From CAZNKO01 sp964573855 (GTDB taxonomy: Bacteria; Patescibacteriota; Patescibacteriia; UBA9934; GWF2-40-263): a stretch of DNA of 44,810 bases. Position numbers and translations under genes: made by a program. The notes under the pieces were generated by a model. It worked only from the letters and a program-made list of their open reading frames with translations. It was not told the DNA's origin and did not search any database. Location of the stretch: positions 1-44,810 of the forward strand of contig CAZNKO010000002.1 of NCBI GenBank assembly GCA_964573855.1, given 5' to 3'. Of the stretch, positions 38,303-44,810 are shown one piece after another (within the stretch, counting starts at the first letter, position 1; each line of letters begins with the position of its first letter).

Positions 38303-38330
38303 CGAAATCCGAAATCCGAAATCCGAAAAA
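38303..38330 (+). repeat. Heptamer array CGAAATC (x4) between priA and def
   Basis: Units CGAAATC, CGAAATC, CGAAATC, CGAAAAA, followed by an AT-rich inverted stretch (AAATTCAAAATTTG) and, up to about 38407, a partial facing array with GGATTTT units. This fills the 126 bases between def and priA. Confidence 0.7.
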
Positions 38331-38414
38331 ATACTAAATTCAAAATTTGAAAATTTGAATTTTGTATTTTCAGTCGTTTTTTCGGATTTTCTTCATTTTG
38401 GATTTTCGTTTTTT

Positions 38415-40214
38415 TCATATATCGGCGTGCGTGTCAATGATATAGCGGTCGTCGAGGTTTGAGAAGCGAGCAAGGAGCTCCTCAACGTTCTGTTCCGCAA
38501 GGATGCACAGAAGGGAGCTGTTGGATATTTGTAATTCAACCCCGGTGACATGGGTGCGGAGATCGTGAGCGAGTTCTTGGATGGCGTTTGTGGCTCCGGC
38601 CCCACGCGCTTCAACACGGACCCAGCGCACGAAAGGCGGTTGACGGTATGTCCGACGGAGTTCCAACTCGTTTTTAAGCACAGTCAGAGGGTCGCGAAAG
38701 GCGTCTCGAAACAGGTCGGGAAATTGAGTTTGGAGAAAAAACGGCGCGCCGGAGGCGTTCGCAATCCCGGTCCATTCGTAGGCGGAAAGGAGCGCCTCCT
38801 CGGTCGAACGGAACGTGGGTTGGAAAAGAGGCGCGTCGGCGTTGAGTTCAACGACGCATCCGAATGGAGGGGGATGAAATGGATCAAAAAGTTGTTCCAG
38901 ATAATAACGAGTAACGAGAAGGATCGGGGCAGTGTCATCAGAGCCGGGACGATCTTTTTCGATCACGTGGACTCGAGAGCCGGGACACAGGTGCTCAAGA
39001 GCCATGGCGATTTGGCGATTACCGAATCCACGACGCGAAAATTCTGTGCTCCGGCAACTGGGGCATGCGAGCGGAACGGATTCGGAGTGACGACAGCGGT
39101 GGCAACGCAGATCACGTTCATAGACGACGAGGGGGCCGCCGCACTTGGGGCAGGGGAACGCGTGGCCACAGTCGCGGCAAGCGAGGTGATGGGACATGCC
39201 TTTTCGGTTGTAGATGCACAGGACTTGTTTTTTGCGTTCGAGAGCGGCTTGAATTGCATCAAGAGCCGCAGGCATGATCGCCGGGTGCGAGGCGAGTTTT
39301 CGGTCTGCGAGAAAGGAGATGATGATCGGCGGCGAATAGGGAAAGGCGTTCGGAATGGAAGTTGCTGTTGTTAGAAGATCTGCGCGCGGGAGAACGTCCA
39401 AAAAAATGCAGCGTGCCCTGGAGGCGGAGGCAAGGATGGGCGCGAGCCGCAGGGTATCGTAACGGGGATTTTGGTCGGCCTGTTTGTGGTTTGGATGACC
39501 GGCGCGTACGACGACAATCACCCCGAGGTTCGGATGCGGGAAGAGAACCCCGAGGCGGGTGGCAATGAGCACACCGTTTTTTTGGGCTCGGAACGATTGC
39601 CACGCCGCGGCGCGTGTGCTCGCACTTTCTTCGCCGGTGAGAAGAAGAGGATGTGTTTCACCGAGATGGGCAAAAAGCGTTTTCGCGTCGCGGACGTTCG
39701 GGGCCAAAATGATCATGCCCCCTTTTCGATCCCGAGCGAGTCCCGCAATAATTGCAGCCGAGCGCCGGAGATCAGGGACTTGTGTGAAGACGATTCCTGT
39801 TGTTTCCCGCAGACGTTGAACCAGGAGCCTCATTCCCTGAGCTTCGTTGGATGGGACCATGAGCGGCTGATGGAGGGCAGGAGCCGTGTTTGTCCGTGGA
39901 CGTCTCAACGGTCGCGGGATCGCGGCGTGGAGGATAGAGCTGACGGATTGGACCAGGTCCTGCGAGATTTTTTCAAAATATTCGAGTTCCTGATCCGCAA
40001 GATCCCATTTCGGGACACGTTCCAGAATTATTTTGACGGCACCCGGAGCATCACTTTTTTCTTTTACCTTTCCAACGTAAGCAAAAGCGGATGAGGTCCG
40101 AAACGGCACGCGCACGGCTGAACCGCGGCGGATCTCCATTCCCTCGGGTACCGCGTAATCAAAAACATGAAACCGCCGGGGCATCCTCCGCACCGGATAG
40201 ACTTCAGCGATCAT
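38415..40214 (-). CDS. priA: Primosomal protein PriA with degenerate helicase motifs
   Basis: PriA reloads the replisome at stalled forks. The 599-residue protein keeps the N-terminal DNA-binding start (AEVYPVRRMPRRFHVFDYAVP), the eight-Cys zinc domain (C346, C349, C355, C358, C371, C374, C384, C387) and PriA-like blocks ATRLGVLFPHPNLGVIVVV and NPRYDTLRLA. However, the Walker A GxxGSGKT is replaced by TTGIVFTQVPDL (138-149), and the DEEH box by VRAGH (236-240). It therefore looks unable to hydrolyse ATP and may act as a structural loader only. The start is 4 bases after the MEMO-like gene. Confidence 0.85.
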   Translation of the reverse strand: MIAEVYPVRRMPRRFHVFDYAVPEGMEIRRGSAVRVPFRTSSAFAYVGKVKEKSDAPGAVKIILERVPKWDLADQELEYFEKISQDLVQSVSSILHAAIPRPLRRPRTNTAPALHQPLMVPSNEAQGMRLLVQRLRETTGIVFTQVPDLRRSAAIIAGLARDRKGGMIILAPNVRDAKTLFAHLGETHPLLLTGEESASTRAAAWQSFRAQKNGVLIATRLGVLFPHPNLGVIVVVRAGHPNHKQADQNPRYDTLRLAPILASASRARCIFLDVLPRADLLTTATSIPNAFPYSPPIIISFLADRKLASHPAIMPAALDAIQAALERKKQVLCIYNRKGMSHHLACRDCGHAFPCPKCGGPLVVYERDLRCHRCRHSESVPLACPSCRSTEFSRRGFGNRQIAMALEHLCPGSRVHVIEKDRPGSDDTAPILLVTRYYLEQLFDPFHPPPFGCVVELNADAPLFQPTFRSTEEALLSAYEWTGIANASGAPFFLQTQFPDLFRDAFRDPLTVLKNELELRRTYRQPPFVRWVRVEARGAGATNAIQELAHDLRTHVTGVELQISNSSLLCILAEQNVEELLARFSNLDDRYIIDTHADI

Positions 40215-40217
40215 ACG

Positions 40218-41009
40218 TCAGGCGAGATGAATTTGAGCGACCAAGAGCCCGACTCCGAACGGCGCTTCGTAGGAAAGGATTTCCGGCCGGCCGTGCTTTT
40301 CCTCGAGAAGCCCGAGAAATATGAGGAGGGGCCGCCAGGCGCATTCGGCGGCGGTTTTCACACTCTCGGGTTCGAGGGACAGCAGTCGTGAGAGGGAAGA
40401 ATCCACGATTGCCTCACGCACGCTATCATCAAAGATTTTGCCTTCTTTATGGAATCCCGCGGGCGCTTTGTTTGAGAGGGCGTGGGAAAGGTCCCCAGAG
40501 GCAATGACTGCGATCCGCCGCGGGCTCGCCTCGAGCACGTCGCGGAGGGCGCGACCAAAAGCGGCGTGGGCCTTGGCATCAAGTCCGCTGTAGGAGATTG
40601 GGACGATACGGATCTCCGGTAACCGTTCCGTGAGCAGGAGGAGCGGGACGGCCGTTCCGTGATCGAGTGCCGCATCGGAATCAAGGGTCATGGGCTGGTC
40701 CGCCCGGCGGAGACTGCGCTGGATCGCATCCATGAGGGCGAGGTCTGGCAGAAACTCTCCTTTGGTCCCAAGGTCGCCGAATCGCGAAAGATCCGTGACA
40801 TATTCGTCATGGAGATTTATGGAAAAAGCTGTTTCATGCATGGTGCTATGGGAAGATAAGATGACGACCGTCTCGGGCATCGCAGTATATAAATGCTCGG
40901 CAAGCGTTTTCATTGCCTCGAGCGTAAGCTTCAGGCGTTTGCGATGCTCCTTGCCGATCACGGGCAGGAGGAGCGGACTGTGCGGCATGAAGGCGGCAAA
41001 GACGATCAT
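40218..41009 (-). CDS. MEMO1/AmmeMemoRadiSam B-like, class III extradiol-dioxygenase fold
   Basis: A 263-residue protein of the LigB/MEMO superfamily. It starts MIVFAAFMPHSPLLLPVIG with the conserved His, has DHGTAVPL, SGDLSHAL and a C-terminal APFGVGLLVAQI. In the dioxygenase branch these His residues bind Fe; MEMO proteins use a similar site for redox or copper chemistry. Which branch applies is unclear. AMMECR1 and radical SAM partners are not present in the window. Its ATG overlaps the stop of the upstream gene. Confidence 0.78.
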   Translation of the reverse strand: MIVFAAFMPHSPLLLPVIGKEHRKRLKLTLEAMKTLAEHLYTAMPETVVILSSHSTMHETAFSINLHDEYVTDLSRFGDLGTKGEFLPDLALMDAIQRSLRRADQPMTLDSDAALDHGTAVPLLLLTERLPEIRIVPISYSGLDAKAHAAFGRALRDVLEASPRRIAVIASGDLSHALSNKAPAGFHKEGKIFDDSVREAIVDSSLSRLLSLEPESVKTAAECAWRPLLIFLGLLEEKHGRPEILSYEAPFGVGLLVAQIHLA

Positions 41010-42418
41010 AAAGAGGCCGTATCGATCGGGGAGAGGTCTTCCACGGTTGGGGCGTTCACGTCGGGGCCGGGGGGATGGAGTTCAAGCGACCGCGCATCCG
41101 TCCAGACGATGCGATCCCAGCGCCAGTGGAAATGGCGAAAGGTTTCTTCGTCTTTAATGTGGCGGCGCAGACCATCGGAAATCACATACACTTCCGGCGC
41201 TCCCCGAACTCCGACCAGAGTCCCGTCCGGGAACCCGAGCGCCGGGCTTCTCGCGTAAGCGTCCAATGCTGCCGGAGTGACAGGGGTTGGTCTCGTATCG
41301 GGGAAACGAGTTGTGAAAATTTCCCGAGAGATGAGGGGGGATTTTTTGTTGCCGTCTACGTAGTAGACCCCACCTGTCTTATTATTTTGGAGGAGGCGGC
41401 CTGGACCCGCGGAGGTCTCTTTCTCGAGCGACGTTCCAAAGTCAAAAGCTTCGAGTTCCTCGTCCGTGATGTCCATCACGTCATCCCACATGAAACCGAG
41501 AGATCGGAATGCTTCCGGCGAAGGGATGAGCCGGAGCGTGTGGTCCACGAGAAGATAAATGTTGCCGCTCGACGTCTTGAGAAGAGAATAGTTGGGAAAA
41601 CGGATCGCGTCGCCGGTCGGATACGCCTCGAGGGTTGAGGGATCCACGGAGACGATGTTGCGTTCGTTGTAGCGGGAAGAGAAGGCTGTGCGCGAGGTGA
41701 TGGGGCGGCGGATGCCATTTCGGATGAGCCAGACTCCGCCCGTGCGGTTGTTTTGGAGCAGGGTCCCATTTGGATAGTCGGGGACGAACCACCGGCGCCA
41801 AATGCGGACGAAATTTTCATTGCCGTGAAGATGCGGAGTGTACGTGTAGAGGGCCGCGGTGGCTTTGTTCGTTGGGATCACGGTGACCCCGTCGATCATG
41901 GTCGGGATCCCGGGACCGACTCCAGAGATCGTTTGGCCGTTTTCGTGCAAGTCACCAAGATAGGATTCGCGGATTCGTTTGGCTGCATAATACACCTGTG
42001 CCCCAAAGCCGCGATATTTTTGAAGCGCTGGATCATTTTTAGAGCAATCGTCGCAGATCGCATATCCCATGGCCCAATCAAGTTGGTCTTGGGTTGGATG
42101 ATTGTCTTCGACGAGACTTTGTTCGCGTTGAAGAAGAACCAGGAGCGCGCGCGGATTCAAACGAAATTCCTGCGCGGCACGCCAGAGAATATCGATGGCT
42201 GGGCGCAGAACTCCTTCCGCGTCTGCTGTTGTATAAGTCGCGAGTGAGCCACGTGACAAAAATGTTTGCAATTCCTCTCGACTTATCGCGGCCGTGTTTG
42301 TTAATTCCTCGTCCGAAAGAAGCGTGTTGAAAGAAATGGATTCCGCCTGGCCAGGGGAGGGGATGGCCGTGAGTCCGAGGCTCACCAGAAGAAAAAAGGC
42401 AATGAATCGTGTTGCCAT
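41006..42418 (-). CDS. Secreted muramidase-like protein with repeat modules
   Basis: A 470-residue exported protein. Signal peptide MATRFIAFFLLVSLGLTAIP with cleavage near GQA-ES (25). Residues 55-220 resemble a lysozyme-like domain: LNPRALLVLLQREQSLVED with Glu99 as candidate catalyst, DWAMGYAICDD, YRGFGAQVYYAAKR, NKATAALYTYTPH and FVRIWRRWF. The rest is three to four repeats of about 55 residues, each with a pattern like GTLLQNNRTGGVWLIRNGIRRPI...F (also GRLLQNNKTGGVYYVDGN and FPDGTLVGVRGAPEVYVIS), likely cell-wall or glycan-binding. The start avoids a 90-residue in-frame extension that overlaps the next gene. It heads the minus-strand operon. Confidence 0.8.
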   Translation of the reverse strand: MATRFIAFFLLVSLGLTAIPSPGQAESISFNTLLSDEELTNTAAISREELQTFLSRGSLATYTTADAEGVLRPAIDILWRAAQEFRLNPRALLVLLQREQSLVEDNHPTQDQLDWAMGYAICDDCSKNDPALQKYRGFGAQVYYAAKRIRESYLGDLHENGQTISGVGPGIPTMIDGVTVIPTNKATAALYTYTPHLHGNENFVRIWRRWFVPDYPNGTLLQNNRTGGVWLIRNGIRRPITSRTAFSSRYNERNIVSVDPSTLEAYPTGDAIRFPNYSLLKTSSGNIYLLVDHTLRLIPSPEAFRSLGFMWDDVMDITDEELEAFDFGTSLEKETSAGPGRLLQNNKTGGVYYVDGNKKSPLISREIFTTRFPDTRPTPVTPAALDAYARSPALGFPDGTLVGVRGAPEVYVISDGLRRHIKDEETFRHFHWRWDRIVWTDARSLELHPPGPDVNAPTVEDLSPIDTASL

Positions 42419-42458
42419 ATCGGCTCGAGTATAGCCGATTTTTGGCTTTTTCGCAAAA

Positions 42459-42520
42459 ACCCGCCTCCGCAAAAGCTTCCGCCGACGCCAAGGCTTTGGC
42501 GGACAAGTCGGCGGGTTCTT
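42459..42520. repeat. AACCCGCC...GGCGGGTT palindromic repeat
   Basis: AAAACCCGCCTCCGC, then CGCCGACGCCAAGGC and GGCGGACAAGTCGGCGGGTT, form several overlapping hairpins upstream of the muramidase-like gene. The parts resemble the KASADAKA-type repeats seen in many CPR genomes. Confidence 0.55.
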
Positions 42521-42547
42521 TGTTGTTTCTTTTGAAATTTTGGAGAA

Positions 42548-42590
42548 AGAAAAAAACGGCGGGGCATTGCTTGCGCAATGCCGCGCCGTT
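42548..42590 (-). terminator. Intrinsic terminator of the Cys-rich lipoprotein gene
   Basis: AACGGCGGGGCATTGC (42555-42570) and GCAATGCCGCGCCGTT (42575-42590) form a 16-bp stem with one mismatch. On the minus strand it is followed by a run of Ts. It lies 15 bases beyond the stop of the lipoprotein gene. Confidence 0.85.
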
Positions 42591-42605
42591 GGAGTCACGT
42601 CCGTA

Positions 42606-44624
42606 TCAGAACGTGATGGTGCCTCCGACCGCAGCCGCCGCGTCCGAAGCCTTGACGGAGCTCGGGTAGAGCGATGGGTTGGTGACACCCACCCAGCTCA
42701 CCTCCTCGTGGGGGGTGATTGTGAACGTATCGTGCTGGGTTGTGGATGCACCAGTCGTGTCCATCCATACGCTGATCGTACGTGTCGTGCCTTTCGCGAC
42801 AACGAGCGTGCCGTTGAACGTGGCCTTGAAGTGAAAGGCCAGTGGATCGTCTCCCGTCTTCATGATGATCGCAATGGGCGTCGTCTGTCCGGTTTCTGAT
42901 ACGCGCGTTTTTTGCACAACGTCGTCGTACAAGCGGGAACCCCAGCCGTTTAAGGTCTTGTCCGTATACGCGGCCTTGAACCGAAGCCACTGGATCGAGA
43001 CATCATCACACAGACCCGCTTCGATCTGCAGACGATAGACCTCGATCATGCCAGGCGTTGCCTGTCCTGACGGACTTCCTGCCGCGAGACTGAAGAACGG
43101 ACGCGTCGGGAAGAGCCGGGCACTTCCATCCATCAGGGTCACGGTGTACCCGCAGCCCACGTTGGCCACCACGCGCGGCGGATTTCCGTTCATCTGCGAG
43201 ACACGGAAAATCGTCGGGCTTTGCGCCTGACCCCCGACGATCTCGATCGCGAACGAGTCCGACGCTCCGACGCTACCGATAGCAACAAAGTCGCAGACCA
43301 CGTCGTAAAAGCCGTAGTCTCCGACCGTGAACGGACCCGGGAACACCAAGCTTCCGTCAGCAGCGATCGGCACCGGGCCAGCCACGACCATCGAAGGCGG
43401 CCAGGCCTTGAGACGACAGTTCGTGAGGCGATCCTGGGCTCGGACGTTTCCATCCGCTCCTTGGGCGAACACGGATCCCGCGTCGGACACCATGACTGCG
43501 AGCGTCAGGTTCGACACCTGTGTGCTCGCGGTTGGGTCCGTGCTGTCGAGATAGATCGTCCCGAGCTTCACGTTCGTATCTCCGGGGGACACGTTGAAGG
43601 GTCCCGCGACGGAGGGAGTGAGCAGGAACTCGGCCCGGATCTCTGCAGCCGGTGACGTAGAGGGTGTTTGACAGCTCACCCCGTCCGGTGCCAGGCACTG
43701 GTTCGCGTTGCACGGATTCGTCCAGGCGAAAGGTTTCGCTCGACACGTTCCGTTCTCCATCACCTGTCCTGGAGAGCAGTCGAACAGGGGCCTGCACTGT
43801 TGGTCACGAGTGTCATATCCCTTCGTTACGTCCGCGCAGGGATTGTTCCAGAGGAACGGCGCCGTCTTGCACGATCCGTTCTCCATCACCTGTCCCGAAG
43901 GACAGTCGAAGAGACGATGGCACGTTCCCTTCGTGTTGATGCCTTCGCGCTCCGGATCGCACGCGAATTCCCAGGCGAACGGCGGATTCTTACACTGGGG
44001 CGGACCCTCAAACGGCTTCACCGCAACCATGCCGAGCGGACACGGCCAGACACACTCCGTCTCCGAGTCGTAGCAGTTGCCGTTCACGTCCTCGAGCTTG
44101 TTGTCAGGGCAGTGACGCCGCGGCTCGCAGGTGTTTGCCTGCGTGTAGACGACGCTCGCTCCGGTGCACGGGTTGCGCGCTTCGCACGTCCCTGCCGGTC
44201 CGATCACTTCACGGGCGGTTTCGTTACACCCGAGAGCCGTGTAGGGATTCCCCGCGTCCGGCGGGTTCACGTCCACCCCGCCGTCGACTCCGCCATCGAT
44301 CCCGCCGTCTTCCGTTCCGCCATCGAGCGCGCGCGGAACGCAGACTTCGATCTTGTCCTCCTCGCAGGAGGGCCCTGCGTCCGGCGTCGGACACTGGACC
44401 CCACCATCGGGCGTCTCGCCACCATCCGGAATCTGGATCGTCGAGTCGCAGATGCGTTCGCCATGTTCGTCCTTCTTCTTCTGGCGCTCATCGCAACAAA
44501 TGCCGAGGTAGTCGAACGACTCCGTCGGCTTGTCGCAGGACTTGGGGGTCGGCTCCGGCCCGCACCCGCCTCCGCCCGTGATCGTCGCAGCGAAGAGGGA
44601 AATAACCGTTCCCAAAATCTTCAT
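42606..44624 (-). CDS. Large Cys-rich lipoprotein with DGG repeats
   Basis: A 672-residue exported protein. MKILGTVISLFAATITGGGGC is a signal sequence ending in a lipobox-like GGGGC (Cys21). Residues 30-145 are low complexity with DGG/DGGVDGG repeats and paired Cys. Residues 150-320 hold Cys-rich modules of about 45 residues (DCPSGQVMENGSCK, PLFDCSPGQVMENGTC, KPFAWTNPC). The second half is beta-rich with no catalytic motif visible. ATG 44624 is supported by GGGAGG 8 bases before it. It has its own promoter and terminator. Probably a surface adhesin; DGG-rich lipoproteins of this look are familiar from myxobacteria. Confidence 0.75.
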   Translation of the reverse strand: MKILGTVISLFAATITGGGGCGPEPTPKSCDKPTESFDYLGICCDERQKKKDEHGERICDSTIQIPDGGETPDGGVQCPTPDAGPSCEEDKIEVCVPRALDGGTEDGGIDGGVDGGVDVNPPDAGNPYTALGCNETAREVIGPAGTCEARNPCTGASVVYTQANTCEPRRHCPDNKLEDVNGNCYDSETECVWPCPLGMVAVKPFEGPPQCKNPPFAWEFACDPEREGINTKGTCHRLFDCPSGQVMENGSCKTAPFLWNNPCADVTKGYDTRDQQCRPLFDCSPGQVMENGTCRAKPFAWTNPCNANQCLAPDGVSCQTPSTSPAAEIRAEFLLTPSVAGPFNVSPGDTNVKLGTIYLDSTDPTASTQVSNLTLAVMVSDAGSVFAQGADGNVRAQDRLTNCRLKAWPPSMVVAGPVPIAADGSLVFPGPFTVGDYGFYDVVCDFVAIGSVGASDSFAIEIVGGQAQSPTIFRVSQMNGNPPRVVANVGCGYTVTLMDGSARLFPTRPFFSLAAGSPSGQATPGMIEVYRLQIEAGLCDDVSIQWLRFKAAYTDKTLNGWGSRLYDDVVQKTRVSETGQTTPIAIIMKTGDDPLAFHFKATFNGTLVVAKGTTRTISVWMDTTGASTTQHDTFTITPHEEVSWVGVTNPSLYPSSVKASDAAAAVGGTITF

Positions 44625-44651
44625 TCGTGCATCCTCCCTTTCTTCTTTCGT

Positions 44652-44669
44652 TGGCACAGGTCTGTGCCA
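44652..44669. promoter_or_regulatory. Perfect inverted repeat in the lipoprotein leader
   Basis: TGGCACAG and CTGTGCCA flank GT, an 18-bp perfect inverted repeat 28 bases upstream of the start codon of the Cys-rich lipoprotein, between promoter and ribosome site. It may be an operator or an mRNA hairpin. Confidence 0.6.
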
Positions 44670-44716
44670 GTTTCAGGTTTGAAGAAGCTGATCAAACACT
44701 CGCTTGACCCGCGCGC

Positions 44717-44744
44717 ACCATACCATTTTTGACGGTTTTGTCAA
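44717..44744 (-). promoter_or_regulatory. Promoter of the Cys-rich lipoprotein gene
   Basis: On the minus strand, TTGACA (44744-44739), a 16-base spacer, and TATGGT (44722-44717). The -35 box is perfect. The leader is about 90 bases and contains the inverted repeat at 44652-44669 and a GGGAGG ribosome site. Confidence 0.7.
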
Positions 44745-44810
44745 TGGTTCCAACCAAGGCGCCGTACCAAAACGTGGTTGGTGATTATTGCGTTTTAGTT
44801 CTCTGTTAAG

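Noticed and set aside
38550..39374. A 274-residue plus-strand frame
   Set aside because: Antisense to priA, whose zinc domain and length are unmistakable.
42419..42688. A 90-residue N-terminal extension of the muramidase-like protein
   Set aside because: It runs through a terminator, a palindromic repeat and the end of the lipoprotein gene; a signal peptide starts cleanly at 42418.
43668..44732. A 354-residue Arg-rich plus-strand frame
   Set aside because: Shadow of the Cys-rich lipoprotein gene, which has a signal sequence, ribosome site, promoter and terminator on the minus strand.
1..44810. UGA recoded as Gly, as in Gracilibacteria and SR1
   Set aside because: Conserved genes end at TGA at their normal length (for example rplQ and mnmA) and none shows an internal in-frame TGA.
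1..44810. tRNA or rRNA genes
   Set aside because: I looked for T-loop and acceptor-stem patterns in intergenic gaps and found none; gaps are short and mostly filled by repeats.

Overview
The window looks like chromosomal DNA from a small-genome bacterium of the Candidate Phyla Radiation (Patescibacteria, probably Parcubacteria-like); I cannot name the lineage from sequence alone. The evidence is reduced housekeeping proteins (an RNA polymerase alpha subunit with no C-terminal domain, an alanyl-tRNA synthetase with no C-Ala domain, a short L13, a PriA with helicase motifs gone), families I remember as common in such genomes, many genes without Shine-Dalgarno sites, and gene edges packed with short palindromic and heptameric repeats. 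The genetic code looks standard: TGA, TAA and TAG all act as stops.

Layout. 1-6923: four tandem copies of a large Cys-rich protein family of unknown function; the first is cut by the window edge and frameshifted, and a DUF433/PIN-like toxin-antitoxin pair sits between copies two and three. 6925-9995: a palindromic repeat, an alpha/beta hydrolase, a PAP2 phosphatase, an HD phosphohydrolase and a lone receiver domain. 10064-14597: mnmA carrying several in-frame repeat insertions, a thioredoxin-fold protein, a coiled-coil protein, a convergent small basic ORF, era, a tautomerase-like protein and a SpoU methyltransferase. 14634-18766: glycosyltransferase, PduL-like acyltransferase, a surface protein with thrombospondin type 3 repeats and a PKD domain, and murJ. 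18864-24942: alaS, then a strong promoter and infA-rpmJ-rpsM-rpsK-rpsD-rpoA-rplQ-rplM-rpsI, interrupted between rpsM and rpsK by a 267-base composite palindromic element.

25064-30418 is an AT-richer accessory island: an MvaI/BcnI-type restriction-modification pair, a four-gene run of three related winged-helix-like proteins plus a HEPN-like protein, then four single genes (zinc ribbon, ArsR-type regulator, unknown, Cas4-like nuclease), each preceded by the same palindromic element. That element also stands before two of the Cys-rich paralogues 23 kb away, which suggests a shared regulon or a shared origin. 30432-36910: a lipoprotein, then a polysaccharide operon (flippase, three glycosyltransferases, O-antigen-ligase-like protein). 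36877-42418 on the minus strand: muramidase-like surface protein, MEMO-like protein, degenerate priA, def, fmt. 42606-44624 on the minus strand: a large Cys-rich lipoprotein with its own promoter and terminator.

The most unusual material is (a) the six-copy palindromic element and the genes it joins, (b) intergenic arrays of exactly seven-base repeats, often in facing pairs, (c) palindromic repeats inserted in frame into mnmA, alaS and other genes, and (d) the reduced RpoA, AlaRS and PriA.
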